DNA of 64,000 nt from Rhododendron vialii (Eukaryota > Streptophyta > Magnoliopsida > Ericales > Ericaceae), in the NCBI RefSeq assembly GCF_030253575.1, contig NC_080566.1, positions 31,407,001 to 31,471,000 on the forward strand. Reading direction: 5' to 3'. The position numbers and the translations under genes were made by a program. Below, in pieces: positions 45,213-56,898 of the stretch. Numbering within the stretch: the first letter of the stretch is position 1; each line of letters opens with the position of its first letter. The notes beneath the pieces are model-generated. The model was given only the letters and a program-made list of their open reading frames with translations, did no database searches and was not told the origin of the DNA.

Positions 45213-46383
45213 ATGCAAACTCTGGTCTCATACCTTTCTCTCAACCCTTTCCCTTCTCTCTCTAAAACCAACAACAAAAACAAAAACAAACCCAAACCCT
45301 TCCTCTGTTCCTGCTTCTCTTCTCATCCTCTCTCACTCACTCTCCCAGCATCTCAACTCCAACCTCAAACCCATCTCTCTCCAATTTCCTCATCAAAACC
45401 TTGGCAATCTCTGAACCACAAGCCGTTTCCATCTCCAACCGCTTCTCATCGAGAAAATCCCTAGAAAAGCCACACTCCGTGGTTCAATTTCTCAAGCAAC
45501 TAGGCTTCTCCGACGACCAAATTCGATCCTCCGTTCGGTCCAGGCCCCAGATCCTCTTCTCCGACGTGGACAAGACTTTGAAGCCCAAGCTGCACTTTTT
45601 TCTGGGCCTGGGTCTCTCTGGTCCTGAGTTGGGTAAGTTAATTTCAACTCATTCTCACGTTCTGCTTGATAGTTTGGAGAGAACATTGATACCCTGCGTT
45701 GACATTATCAAGAACACCCTCATAAACGACAAAAACAATCAGGATTTGATTCGGGTTCTGCAGAGGACCTATGGGGGTTGGGTCTTTTCAAAACCAGTAT
45801 CGAGATTGAAATATAACATTGCCTTCTTGGAGAGCTGCGGCATTGTTGGGCCCCAGCTCTCATATCTTTTGAAGAGGCAACCTCAGCTTTTCTTCATATG
45901 GACCTTATTTCGCGTGTTTTAGATATGGGGTTTTTTGTTGATTCGAGGATGCTGGTTCATGTTGTGCACGCAGTTTGTAGCATAAGTGGTGAGACTTTTA
46001 GCAGGAAGATTGAATTGTTTAGGAATTTTGGGTTTTCGGAGGAGGAATGTATGGATATGGTAAGGAGGACTCCGGCGTTACTTATAGTTTCCGAAGGGAA
46101 GTTGAAGTTGGGGATAGATTTTTTCTTGAAGGAGGTGAAGTTGGGAAGGAATGCGTTAGTTAGTTATCCTATTTGTCTAATGTTCAGCATGGAGAAGAGA
46201 GTAGTTCCTCGTTATAGAGTTTTAAGGGTTATCATGTCAAAGGGGCTGTTACAGAAGGAACCTAGTTTAAGTTATTTATTGACTATCTCAGAAGTGGAGT
46301 TTCTGGGAAGATTTATATCTAGGTTTCCAGATGATGGAAAGGAAATCTTGGAGATTTACAAGGGTGACCTTTTGGATTCTTGA
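45213..46383 (+). pseudogene. mTERF family pseudogene (copy 4, class A), two frame breaks
   Basis: Full-length mTERF by alignment to copies 1 and 2, with the same MQT start, transit-peptide region, central repeats and DLLDS end. The leader frame from 45213 (MQTLVSYLSLNPFPSL) and the frame of SNPSLSNFLIKTLAISEP differ, so a frame break lies at about 45320-45370. A second break lies at about 45895. There the paralogues have about 16 extra bases between the LFFI block and the SRVLDMGF block, and here a TAG follows soon (45920-45922). Downstream sequence is open to 46383. The two independent breaks make it a pseudogene unless the assembly is wrong. The downstream flank (46384-47230) matches that of copy 1. 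Confidence 0.87.
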
Positions 46384-47230
46384 CTCTTCAATGAAATAAG
46401 AATTGGGAGCCCTTCGTTCATTGCTGTTGCAGCAATGTTGCACTTTGGGTGTAGTTTGTGGCCAGAAACCTCCCTATGGGGGAGCCATGGAAGCTATGGA
46501 ATTGGAACCATAACGGGAATTAGACTTGTTTTGTCCCAAGCTCGGAGAAGCTTTCTTTGATATATATGCTCACTCTGATAGTCGGATTTGGGTGGTAAAA
46601 GTTTATTTAGAAGTGAAAAATTGTTGCACTATGGTATTACATGTCGTAATCTGATAGCGTGCTTTTAGGATGGACTGTGTTGAACCTTTTGGGAAGGAGA
46701 CCTATTGTTGGGCCCGGAGTGCCTCCATGGATTTGGTTACACAATGTCATCCCCTGTGATCGTTCTAAAAACAGACTTGCAAGTGCGTTGTAGAATGTCA
46801 TAAAAGACTTAATTGAAGCCCTCCTAGCACCAATTGGTTTTAGTAGAGATGGTGGAAGAGCGGTCTGAACCTATGAAGGATGACTGCTTCATATAGTTAC
46901 TGAAGAAGATATCTATTAGAGATGCAGAAAGTCTACAACAATAAATGTTGGTTTGATTCAGGTAAAAATTTGAAGTGAATACGAGAACTTGTTACCTCTC
47001 CTGTCATGTTGTTTTTCTGAAATGTACATAGATTTTGTTGACTTTGATCATTGGGTTAGAAACTTGTGTGAGTTGTGTTATTTTTAATTTTGTTTTCAGT
47101 GTTTAGAGTTTGGTGCTTGTACTGATACCTGATTCTTTTGGTGTCCATGAAAATTGATCATCATTTTACTTGTGGTGCCTATAGTTCCCCTTTTCCGTGT
47201 GATAGTACAGAATGAATTGTATTATGGAAA

Positions 47231-49329
47231 AGGGAAACTATACCTTAGTTCATGAATACTTGTTTAGTGATTGTTTATTGTTTTGTAATTTTCATAATGT
47301 TAAACTACTTTTGTTTTTTTATTGTAGTTTGTTAGAAATAACATTTTTTATTCTATATGTAAATTTATAAGGGAGATGGCTTCTAGGCAGTTGGGGATAC
47401 TCAACTATTGCGTGCAGTTCGTCCTTTTTTAAGGCTTTTGCCGAATCTGTTGCGATGATCTAAATTGTTCACTTTGTAGAGCTCGTCGAGACCTATATGA
47501 CAGCACCCAAGCGCTGTGCACATTTAAGCATGTTTAAGAGGAAAGAGGGAGTCATTTTGTTATGCCGGACATGACACAAATATGGGTACGTGAGACCTGC
47601 AGGCCTGCCTGTATTTCTTAGCCCGATACTATGCTTTTAGATTGACATTTGGAATCAAGGAGAAATCGTCGGTGTTAGCTACTACTTTCCATCAGGGTCA
47701 TCCCTCCTCTTCATCCAACAGCTAAAAATGTCGTTATCTCTTTATTTCATTTCTTATTCCACCACGGTTGAACACATCAACGCAACATAACTAATTACCT
47801 CTAGAAATATAGCTGATCAAAAAAGAAAAAATTACCTCTAGAAATATAGACTGGTGCTGAAGATTCAAATACTAGTTTTGACTCCTGGTTTTGTGACCGG
47901 TTCTCTAAAATGCTGTCTTCACCTACTTTGTGCCCTGAACGGTCCAGAGCTCTGAAAATCCTTATCAGCTATTTCATTATTTCTTGTGTTTGGGGAGCAT
48001 ATGGTACTCCATGAGAAATAATAAACTTCTAGGCTCTAGCCATATAGCCAAGATTCCAGTTTTCTCATCAAGCTGATCAAAAGTGAGTTGTTATTTCTTT
48101 TCCAGCGAGGGCTACAGGACTTCGCTCCATCTAATATTCTAAGTACATGTAGTTCTGAAAATTGGGTTACATAGGCCAACCCTAGTGGGTTCCCTCAAAG
48201 AGAGAGATGAATGAAATATCAACTGTAAGGACACGCTCCGAACGTGAAATTTGAATTTCACCAGTAGGTGGCTTGCTGACATATTGCTCTTTTTCATTGC
48301 TCCTATACCAAATTAAATTGTTAGAAGTTATATGCGTGTTAGTAGTTAGTACTGAGTGTGCGTACAAGAATTGTCATATTGTCTTTGGCTCTATAACTAC
48401 GAATACAATTGTATGTCCCTTTCTCTCTAAAAACAGAAACAATTAAGATTTAATAGAGCCTTGATTATTCAATTTTGGGTTTTGTTTTGTTTTGTTTTGT
48501 GCTTTATATTTCCATCAGTTGCTTGTAACATGTGCTCATTTTTTGAATGTGACTGGTTGTTAAGATTTTTATGGAGACATATATGAAATGAAATTATGGA
48601 GACACTGTCGGTTTTAGCTCTGTTTTAGTGATGCTTCTGAAAGCAGGCCAATTATTTTGTGCGTCTTTCTCGTAGTCAACATTCTTGACTTGTGCTCATT
48701 GCCTTTTATTAAATGGGGTTGGTAGATATTGATTCTATTGTTCTCCGTATAATGTTCTCTTCACGTACTTGAATAGTTGTGAATGATAATTTCCCGACTA
48801 GGTTGCCAACCATCTTTTAAGCAATTAAAACCCCTTCTCAAACTGTACGGTACCAAATGTCGTTTGTTCTGCTTTGCTTCATATTTAAATCAGCCAGTTT
48901 CGAAATTATTTTCTTGATGCTTTACTTGGGAAGTCGGTTCCTTTCTGTTTCAGGTCCATACTCGTTCTTGAAGAGGGAGACATATCCTTGACAACATGTA
49001 CGACACCATACTCCGTCAACCAACTGGACATTCTGAAACTCATTTTGATCTTGAATTGCTTTCTACATACCATAACCACTTAGTGCTACATTTTATAGCA
49101 GACGGATAAAACACCATCCTTCGACGTACTTCTGAGATATGAAATTAATGTACACATAGTTGCCTTGATCCAAAAGTACCGAAATTGAAACTGCTAATCC
49201 TTGTAATAAAACATTGAGACTTGAAATACATTATGCAACATTTGCAAATTACAGGAAATGTCGCATTTATTAGAATCTTAAAGAAGAAAAAAGAAAAACG
49301 CATGAAACTGATAGTGCAGATAAATTCTA
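47231..49329. other. Intergenic, no gene seen
   Basis: 2.1 kb of AT-rich sequence. Small direct repeat ATTACCTCTAGAAATATAG at about 47796 and 47831. No recognisable coding or transposon termini. Confidence 0.5.
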
Positions 49330-49393
49330 GAGAAACATTGAAATTTGTAGAGTATGATTGCCTATGATGTAGAAGGCCCGAAAGCTCTTATGT

Positions 49394-49935
49394 CTATAAT
49401 GGGGGCCGTCTTGGTAAGAAAGTCTTTGTAGCAAAGGTGGAAACACTGGCAAAGATACGGGTCGTAATATTGGCATACTCCCCATCCTTGGGGCACAACT
49501 TCTTGCAAAATTGGTCGCAGTCAGACAGTCTGCAGGGCAAGGGCGGCTGAGACCTCTTCTCATCAACGCATATCATTGTCAATCTATCACTTTCGCCCGA
49601 GTGGGAAAAAAATTCCGAAAGATCAATATCTTAAATAAAGGAAGTTTGGCATAGACTAAATCTACTTCACGGTGTTTATGCATATAGAATGTCAAAGAGT
49701 ACAAGTCCGGCCTCGTAAACATGCCTATGAGAGAGAAGAAAATAAAGAGCAAACTAGAGGAATACCACTCGCATCCATAGATGACCCATTGGGGACCCTT
49801 CGCCTATTTGTGAAAACCACTGGTAAATAAAATGAAACTACATGTAAGCAATCTATCCTTCTAGAATGTGTTTGTACCGTAGTGTAATGAGATAATGACC
49901 AAAACGAGGACTAAAATTAGTGTCACGGGCTTCAT
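49394..49935 (-). pseudogene. Defensin-like (DEFL) cysteine-rich peptide locus 1, broken
   Basis: Exon 1 (49935-49878) encodes a secretory signal peptide, MKPVTLILVLVLVIISLHY, with a GT donor. Exon 2 (about 49610-49394) has Cys spaced as in plant CS-alpha-beta peptides, with C-x3-C at CDQFC. The expected later G-x-C and C-x-C cysteines (about 49495-49445) lie in a different frame, so the frame breaks near 49500. The exon 2 acceptor, AG in locus 2, is GG here. Two lesions therefore argue for a pseudogene. The intact family gives secreted antimicrobial or signalling peptides. It is paralogous to the locus at 61735-62155. Confidence 0.7.
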
Positions 49936-50219
49936 CTTCGATTGGAAAAGTATAGATTGCGAAGAACGGAGGAGGTGAAATTTACACACAGAGAGGAAAG
50001 AGGAAGGAAACTATGGTCAAGTTAAAGAGCATGGACTGGTTTATATAGATGGTTATCCATCATTAATCGAAAATGGATGTTCCTAAAAAAATTGTCTTGT
50101 TTGCAAACTTATAAAGTGGAAGGACTGTATAACACAATATGAAGATGTAAGCATACAAATAGAGTTTATTTATTGGACTTTAAAATAGAATCTGACCGTG
50201 TGAATTAAGGATTCATAAA

Positions 50220-50341
50220 GGGCCCGGCTAAATACAACTGTGAATTTACTACATGTAGCCAATTCATAAAAGGGAATTCCAAAATTTCCTTTTATGAATT
50301 GGCTACATGTAGTAAATTCGCAGTTGTATTTAACAGCACCC
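50220..50341. mobile_element. Palindromic hAT-type MITE, copy 2
   Basis: A 122-bp palindrome closely matching copy 1 (8067-8187). Left end GGGCCCGGCTAAATACAACT; right end reversed GGGTGCTGTTAAATACAACT. An exact 8-bp duplication TTCATAAA lies at 50212-50219 and 50342-50349. The near identity of the copies suggests fairly recent activity. Confidence 0.93.
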
Positions 50342-52138
50342 TTCATAAATTTGAATTTATCAGACTTCAATGGCCTGTTGGATGCTTTTGTCTTGAATTG
50401 AATTTTGTTATTTCGAAGTGTTGAAAAGGATATTTTTACTTGCAATACCTTAAAGAGAAAGTTTCGTAGCAGTCTAACCGTAGACCTCACTCTCTAAAGA
50501 AGCGCTACACTCTAATTGGGCCAAAACCCGAGAATATTTGCTTCCTAATCAGGAAATAAATAGTGTTGTCTTCCTAAGAGACCCCGACAGATCTATTTAA
50601 ACTGATTTAAGAGGATGCCTCTGAAATATTTATTTAGTTAGTTACTTGTTTCCGTTAAACCAGAAAATGAAAATATTGCAATTCATTTTCGTAGTTGTTT
50701 CTGCAATTAAAATCTTTTCGATCATCAAACATCAGTGAAGTTCATCCTTACAGCACCAAACCTTCAGCATGATTGAAACTCCCATACATAATATGCCGAT
50801 TTGAGAAACTTCCAAAATGTTACAGATCGAGATCTGTCTCCTGCTCAGTTTCGATACTAGCGGTATAGTTTCTCTTTCGTTGTAGTGGTTCAGCCTTGTC
50901 GAGGTTGTCGATTTTAAAATTTTGCAAAATTGGTGAAAGAGGCAGAACCGTGGAGGGAAAGGAGGGACAGAGAAGACGCACGGTGACAAATTGTATGGTT
51001 TTTGTTTGTTGATGCTTTGTTCATTGTAATCCAAGGGTAGTACACAGAATGAGTAAGTTTTGTTCTGTTTTTACGTTTGGTTCGTCAATCCATCGTTGTT
51101 CACGTAAAATGGTAGCATGAGTCACGAGGATAATGTTCATTACATTAGAAGGTTAAATAGTGGGATTATCATATGCATTGTGTCAATTTCCTTGGAGCAC
51201 TGCCACATTGTGTCATAGGCGTTTTCCTGAGCACACATGCAGGTAGGGGGGCTAACTTAACTGTGCCAACGTATCATCCTCAACCACCACCCCCTCCACC
51301 ATTGAGCCAATGACGCCTTCCACCACCCACTCCTTTCCCAACACATACACCAATGTGACACATCCATGTGAAACCCTCACCATTGAAACCACCACCCGGA
51401 GCCCCATTCTCTATTCACAACCACTACCACTAGAACCCTTGCTTGGATGCCTGTGAACATCTGAAAATATCTGCACCTATCGCCATTCACAAATCCGAAC
51501 CTAATTTTGTTGGAACCACCAAACCATCCCATTGTAGCCTCAATCCAGGCCCTAATCCCTTCCATCGGCAACATCACCACATAAAATAAAGATGAGAGGT
51601 GAAGTTCAAATAAGATTGGACCCAATATCGCTGCCACCACTAATCTAGTGGAAAGAGAGATCAAGAATGACTTTTCCATCACATTTTTTGTGCTTTTTGA
51701 CTTTTCCACAAATTTCTTTTATCAAATGAACACACATAAGAAATTGCTTTTCCTTTTCCTTTACTTCGCTTTTTTAAGATTTTCTCGAGAAAAATTTTCA
51801 TACAATTTCTTAACAAGTGAATAAAGCCAATAGCATCCCAAATGCAATCTTCTAAAACATATTTTGCCCTCCAAAACACCTTTTGAAATCAATTTCTCGA
51901 TTTTGAAGGAAATAGTGCTTGAACCCATTCTATATTTGAGAGGATTGTACATTCGTCCTATGCATTTTTATTCGTCCTATATATTTGGAGGATGAAAAAA
52001 GTTCATACTTACATAGGATGAGAAAAGTTTATACTCCATATTTGAAGGAATTCATAAAAAAAAAATATTTTGGAGAATGCGATTTAAGGACATTGAGGGA
52101 AAAAAAAAGAACTTATTTTGGAGGATGGATTCGAGTAA

Positions 52139-52462
52139 GGGCGCTGCTATTTGCAGCCCTTTATTTTCTCTCATAGTCCACTACATTTCGGTAAATGGTT
52201 GTTGAAAATCATATATAACATTTCGGTAAATAGCTGTTGAAAATAAAATTATATTTCTGTAACTACATGTCGAAAATATGTTCAACTTTCGGTAAACAAT
52301 TACCGAACATATATTTTCAGTAAATAGCTGTTGAAAAAAATATTATATTTCGGTAATTGAATGCTGAAAATATATCTCAATTTCGATAACTAACTGTCGA
52401 GTATAATAGAAAATTTTTAACGGACTATAGAAAAAAATAAATGGCTGCGAATAGCAGCGCCT
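52139..52462. mobile_element. Mutator-like MITE
   Basis: Terminal inverted repeats GGGCGCTGCTATTTGCAGCC at left and GGCTGCGAATAGCAGCGCC at right. Flanking 9-mers TTCGAGTAA (52130-52138) and TTCGAGCAA (52463-52471) differ at one base. The interior repeats CGGTAA-TAGCTGTTGAAAAT-type units several times in both orientations. Confidence 0.75.
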
Positions 52463-52513
52463 TTCGAGCAAACACATTCTTCAAAAAACACTTTGTAGCC
52501 ATCTTAAAAAGAA

Positions 52514-53649
52514 GGGTAAAAATCACTTACATCCCCTCATCTATCACTCTTTATCACTTACACCTCTTTATCTATAAAATTCATCACTTACACCCCCTCT
52601 TGTATGAAACGTTATCACTTAACCCCTTTAATTAAACCTTTTGTCTAATATTTAACAAAAATAGTGGAGTAGAAGTCAAATTTACCCTCCCTTGTGAATC
52701 TTGCCTAAACCATACCCATCTTCACCTGTCCACCTCTCATCCACCTCTGCCTCTCTTTCCTCCCTATCTCCCATCCCCCCATCACCTTACTGGTTCCATC
52801 GCTTCGTCCTCTCCTCCTCTAACTACGACCCTAGATGGGTCGAATCCTTTTGCATGTCCATACCCTCCTTCTCTCCTCCTCCGTCTCATCACCCCTTCTT
52901 TCTCCTCCTTCTCTTCTCCCACCCCCTAACTATGCCCTCTTCCGCTGCCCTCTTCTGCCTTTCCCATGCCTCCTCCTACAAGTCGCTTGCCCTCCGCTTC
53001 AACCTCAACTCCTCTTACACCTCTTATCGCGTATTTTACACGATATACAAGGTTATTATTGATAAATTAGGTCACTTGTTCATATTGTTGCGGTTGGATT
53101 TTGCTCATTATGAAATTGGTCATTGTATTGGGTTTCTGTTGGATTTCTCTCCCAAATTTTTGCTTGGTTTTAAGGTTGAATTAGTTTCTAGTAGATGGTG
53201 AGTTGTTGGGTGAAGATAGGTTTTTGATGGTTCAGGAATTGGTGGATTTGAGGAGGAGGGTTTGGGAGGGCAGAAGGCGGAGATCATGGTGGGAGAGGAA
53301 AGAGTGGGCGGAGGCTACGTGGAGACGTGGTCGGTGAGGGTTTGGTGGAGGGAAATTTGTTGGAGATTTTTTGTTGCAGAGTTTCTTGGTGGTGGGTTTG
53401 ACGTCTTGATTCGTCGACTACCACCATGGTTGTAGTGAACGAAGTGATGAGTGACGACTGACGAGTTTAGGGCCTTTGGTGCTCTAACTTGCTGAAGGGA
53501 AAATAGGTAATTGCATTATTACCGTTAACAAAGTTACTCCTTATTTCATTTTTGGATAGATGAGTTGGTGTAAGTGATGGATTTTATAGATGAGAGGGTG
53601 TAAGTGATAAAGAAGGATAGATGAGGGGGCATAAAAGTGATTTTTACCC
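52514..53649. mobile_element. TIR element (Mutator-like?) ending about 120 bp before mTERF copy 5
   Basis: Left end GGGTAAAAATCACTTACATC, then CTCATCTATCACT. The right end reversed reads GGGTAAAAATCACTTTTATG, then CTCATCTATCCTT. The repeat extends about 120 bp with further TATCACTTACACC units. Flanks AAAAAGAA and AAAAATAA match at 7 of 8. The interior has a CT-rich 166-codon frame (52701-53201) and G-rich sequence of unknown origin, possibly captured. No transposase. Confidence 0.65.
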
Positions 53650-53689
53650 AAAAATAACTTGTTCACAGCTCTTCGGTTTCTCCTTTGTA

Positions 53690-53711
53690 AGAGAGAGAGA
53701 GAGAGAGAGAG
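53690..53711. repeat. (GA)n microsatellite in the mTERF copy 5 leader
   Basis: Eleven GA units about 60 bp before the ATG, between the end of the TIR element and the coding start. Confidence 0.95.
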
Positions 53712-53768
53712 CCGTGGTAACTTCAAAAAAACCCTAACCGATCTCTCTTCCTGCAAAACCCAACAAAG

Positions 53769-54896
53769 ATGCAAACTTTGTTCTTAAAATGTATCGACCC
53801 TAAACCCAACAATTCAACCTTCCTCCGTTTCTTCTCTTCTGTATCGTCTCTTACTCTCTCTCGCACCTCAAACCCATCCCTCTCCAATTTCCTCATTGAA
53901 ACCTTGGCATTCGCTGAACCACGTGCCGTTTCCATCTCCAATCGCTTCCCACCCATCAAAACCCTACAAAAGCCACTGGCCGTGGTTCAATTTCTCAGAC
54001 AATTCGGCTTATCCAACGTCCAAATTCAATCTTCCGTTCGGCTCAACCCCAAAATCCTCTTCTCCGACATAGAAAAGACTTTGAAGCCCAAGCTGCAGTT
54101 CTTTAAGGACCTGGGTCTCACTGGTCCTGAGTTGGGTAAGTTCATTTCGAAGCATCCTAGCGTTGTGCATGATAGTTTCGAGAAAAAATGGATACCCTGC
54201 ATTGATATGATTAAGAAAACCCTCGTAAATGATAAAAACAATCAGGATTTGATTAGGGTTCTGCAGAGGTCCTATTGGGTCGTCTCCAAACCTGAATTGA
54301 AATTGAAACGCAGCATTGCCTTCTTGGAGGGCTGCGGCATTGTTGGGTCCCAGCTCTCGATGCTTTTGAGGACGCAACCTTGGCTTTTCTTTCTGCAAGA
54401 GCCGGCTCTTAGGAACAACATTTCGCGAGTTTTAGATATGGGGTTTTCTGTTGATTCAAGGATGTTGGTTCACGCTGTGTACACAGTTTGTGGCATAAGT
54501 GGTGAGACTCTTAGTAGTAAGTTCGAAATGTTTAGGAGTTTTGGGTTCTCAATGGATGAATGTACAGGCATGTTTAGGAAGGCTCCGAGTTTACTTAGGA
54601 CTTCAGAAGATAAGTTGAAGTTTGGGATTGATTTCTTCTTGAATGATGTCAAGTTGGAAAGGGACGTGCTAGTTAGTAACCCTAGTTGTCTAATGTTCAG
54701 CATGGAGAAGAGAGTAATTCCTCGTTATAGAGTTTTACAGGTTATCAAGTCCAAGAGGCTATTACAGAAGGGGCCAAGTTTTGTTTGTGTACTTCGTTTG
54801 TCGGAAGAGGAGTTTCTAACGAAATTTATTTCAAGGTTTAGAGATGACGAGGAGGAACTTTTGGTGACTTACAAGGGCAATCCTTTGGATTCTTGA
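53769..54896 (+). CDS. mTERF: mTERF family protein, organelle-targeted (copy 5, class B)
   Basis: Intact intronless gene of 375 codons. The first 50 residues are basic, Ser/Thr/Phe-rich and nearly free of acidic residues, a probable organelle transit peptide. mTERF repeats follow: LKPKLQFFKDLGLTGPEL, LRTQPWLFFLQE, MDECTGMFRKAPSLLR and RVIPRYRVLQVIKSKRLL. The ATG is in the AAAGATGCAAAC context shared with copies 1 and 4. The 5' leader carries a GA microsatellite, and a transposon end lies about 120 bp upstream. The 3' flank (54897-55560) is similar to that of copy 2. The predicted role is organelle transcript termination, splicing or stability. The RNA or DNA target is unknown. Confidence 0.93.
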   Translation: MQTLFLKCIDPKPNNSTFLRFFSSVSSLTLSRTSNPSLSNFLIETLAFAEPRAVSISNRFPPIKTLQKPLAVVQFLRQFGLSNVQIQSSVRLNPKILFSDIEKTLKPKLQFFKDLGLTGPELGKFISKHPSVVHDSFEKKWIPCIDMIKKTLVNDKNNQDLIRVLQRSYWVVSKPELKLKRSIAFLEGCGIVGSQLSMLLRTQPWLFFLQEPALRNNISRVLDMGFSVDSRMLVHAVYTVCGISGETLSSKFEMFRSFGFSMDECTGMFRKAPSLLRTSEDKLKFGIDFFLNDVKLERDVLVSNPSCLMFSMEKRVIPRYRVLQVIKSKRLLQKGPSFVCVLRLSEEEFLTKFISRFRDDEEELLVTYKGNPLDS

Positions 54897-55560
54897 CTCT
54901 TCAGTGTAATAGGAAATCTGAACCCTTAATTCATTCATGTTTTAAACTATCATGACCAATTTCTCTATTGATGTCGTACTTTGGGGTTGCTTAGCGGTGA
55001 GAAACCCCCCTAAGGGAAAGCCATGGGCACCTCTGGAACCACAACTAGAGTCAGAACTCGGGTTTTCGCCACATATTTCCTTCAAGTCCCAACTCTGAGT
55101 ACTCTTTTGAAAAATCCATCGTATTTTGGTGTTTAAAGTTGGCAAGTTCTAGCTTTATGGTATGCAGTGTACTGTCGTTGACAATTTTTTTAACATGATA
55201 GCATGGTTTAATAGCCATAAGCAATTAGGGTGCACTGTGTGGAACCATATGGGAATGAGGCAGGTTAAGGGTGACTTAGTTGGATATGTAATTTGCTGAA
55301 GAAGTGGTCTCAATTTCCCGAAGAAGATTATCGACAACAAGGGGTGGCTTTCTTGTTTGAGTAAAAAGATTAGACTGGGCATGAAAAGTACTTGCTAGTT
55401 ACCCTTTTGTGTCATGGTGTTAATATTTTTCTGGCCACATTGTTCCTATTTGTTTTCGGTCATTGGATTATAATATAACTGTTATATTAATCGTGTTTGT
55501 TTTTCACGTTTAACCTGTGAAACTAGACATTGGATTTCACTGTTATTTGCCTAACTCTAG

Positions 55561-56898
55561 TGTTCCCTTTTCAATGCTACTATATGAAATGAAACATTGG
55601 ATTTCACAGGTTTTGCCTTACCGTAGTTGTTTAAGGCACACTTCATGGTGACATGAAAGAAACTCACCGTAGGCTTCTCGTTTAGGGGAGAGGCACAAGA
55701 GGTGCTGAAAAGTTGTGAAGAGGATTGAAATATTAACCCTGAAAGCTGAAAAGTGGAAGCTGACTTCCTCACATCGTATCAGAGTCTTAGCAATCCGCAA
55801 ACTTCACACCACCAACCACCAAATTTGATTGAAGTCTCTGGTAATCACAAAGTTGATTGCTAGTCAAAGTCTTGACCTGTGTTGATCAATTGAAGTCTCC
55901 TCTCTTCTTTTCCTCGTCCCCTATCCTTCTTTTTTTTGCTTTTTTATCTTATCAAATTTTTTGTGTTTTATTTTTGGAGTTGTTTCAATTTTTCTACAAT
56001 GTGGCATTTGTATGGGTATTCGGTTGTGGTATTGCACTTGTATAGTCATTATTATGCACAAGCTGTTTGTCCTTTTGACAAACACCTAAGTGACCTTAGA
56101 TCTTAGTAGCAGCCAGCAGGGTCCATATAAAATGGATGCACTCCCAAGACGGGAGCTTGTATTGGCACTCCCAATATGGGAGCTTGACGGTAGCGTGCTC
56201 TTAACTAAGATGGGAGCTTATCAGGTTGTTAAGGCAATAACTCTCTTACTTTTAAGAGAGTTAAGCCATTCTAAAAATAGGAATATGGAAATCGTATCAG
56301 CTAAGAAGTTTTGCATATTGAAAATATCTAACTTCCATAATTACCCTTTATGATCGAGAAAATTCTCAATAAGTATCACTTTTCCTTCAATGGTTTAGTA
56401 TGTAATGATATTTTATCTACATATTCATATAATCTATGTATGCTTCTTAGGCACTCCCAACTTTAGGAGCTTTTGGATGCCTCTGCTCCCCTGCACCCGC
56501 TCCTGCTTAGTGCTATTAGACGATATCTGGGCTGGAATTTCGGTGTCTCAAACAAATGAGGACTGTTAATAGCCATTTGCTTGTATTTTTGGCTGTTTTG
56601 ACTGTTTGTCTATGTTATGTTTTTCTATTTTTCTCGAGTGGAAGTGCCTCACTTCAATAAGACTCGCACCTCACCTTGCGCCTTACAACGGACTTTTGGG
56701 GCCTCATTACCATGTATGATGTATTATTTTCGTTCGTGGCTGAGTGAGGAATATCTTTGCTTTATATATGACCTTTAATTCTCTTCACTTTATCCTGGAT
56801 AGCCTACGCACTCATAAACATAAAAACATACACAAAGAGGCATAGTAGTGCGAGTGGAATTCCAACTGCTAGCACTCTCGAATATATTGCATCATGCA
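55561..56898. other. Intergenic, no gene seen
   Basis: Contains a repeated CACTCCCAA-ATGGGAGCTT phrase at about 56140-56230 and 56455-56475. No coding similarity recognised. Confidence 0.45.

Larger units (their letters stand above)
49330..51550. repeat. Segmental duplication, copy 1
   Basis: The DEFL locus and the segment 50735-51550 are similar in order and orientation to 61735-63990 (for example TACAGCACCAAACCTTCAGC, ATATGCCGATTTGAG, GTTGATTTTAAAATTTTGC, CTATCGCCATTCACAAATC). Divergence is moderate with indels. A hAT MITE (50220-50341) interrupts this copy only. Confidence 0.75.

Noticed and set aside
50870-50890. CGTTGTAGTGG as the missing right end of the CACTA element
   Set aside because: It has an extra C relative to TTTGTTGTAGTG and lies in the segmental duplication, whose other copy reads differently at that site. 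It is 13 kb away with many unrelated insertions between.
52701-53201. 166-codon plus-strand frame as a gene
   Set aside because: Ser/Pro-rich translation of a CT-rich tract inside a TIR element, with no recognised domain. Kept only as possible cargo.
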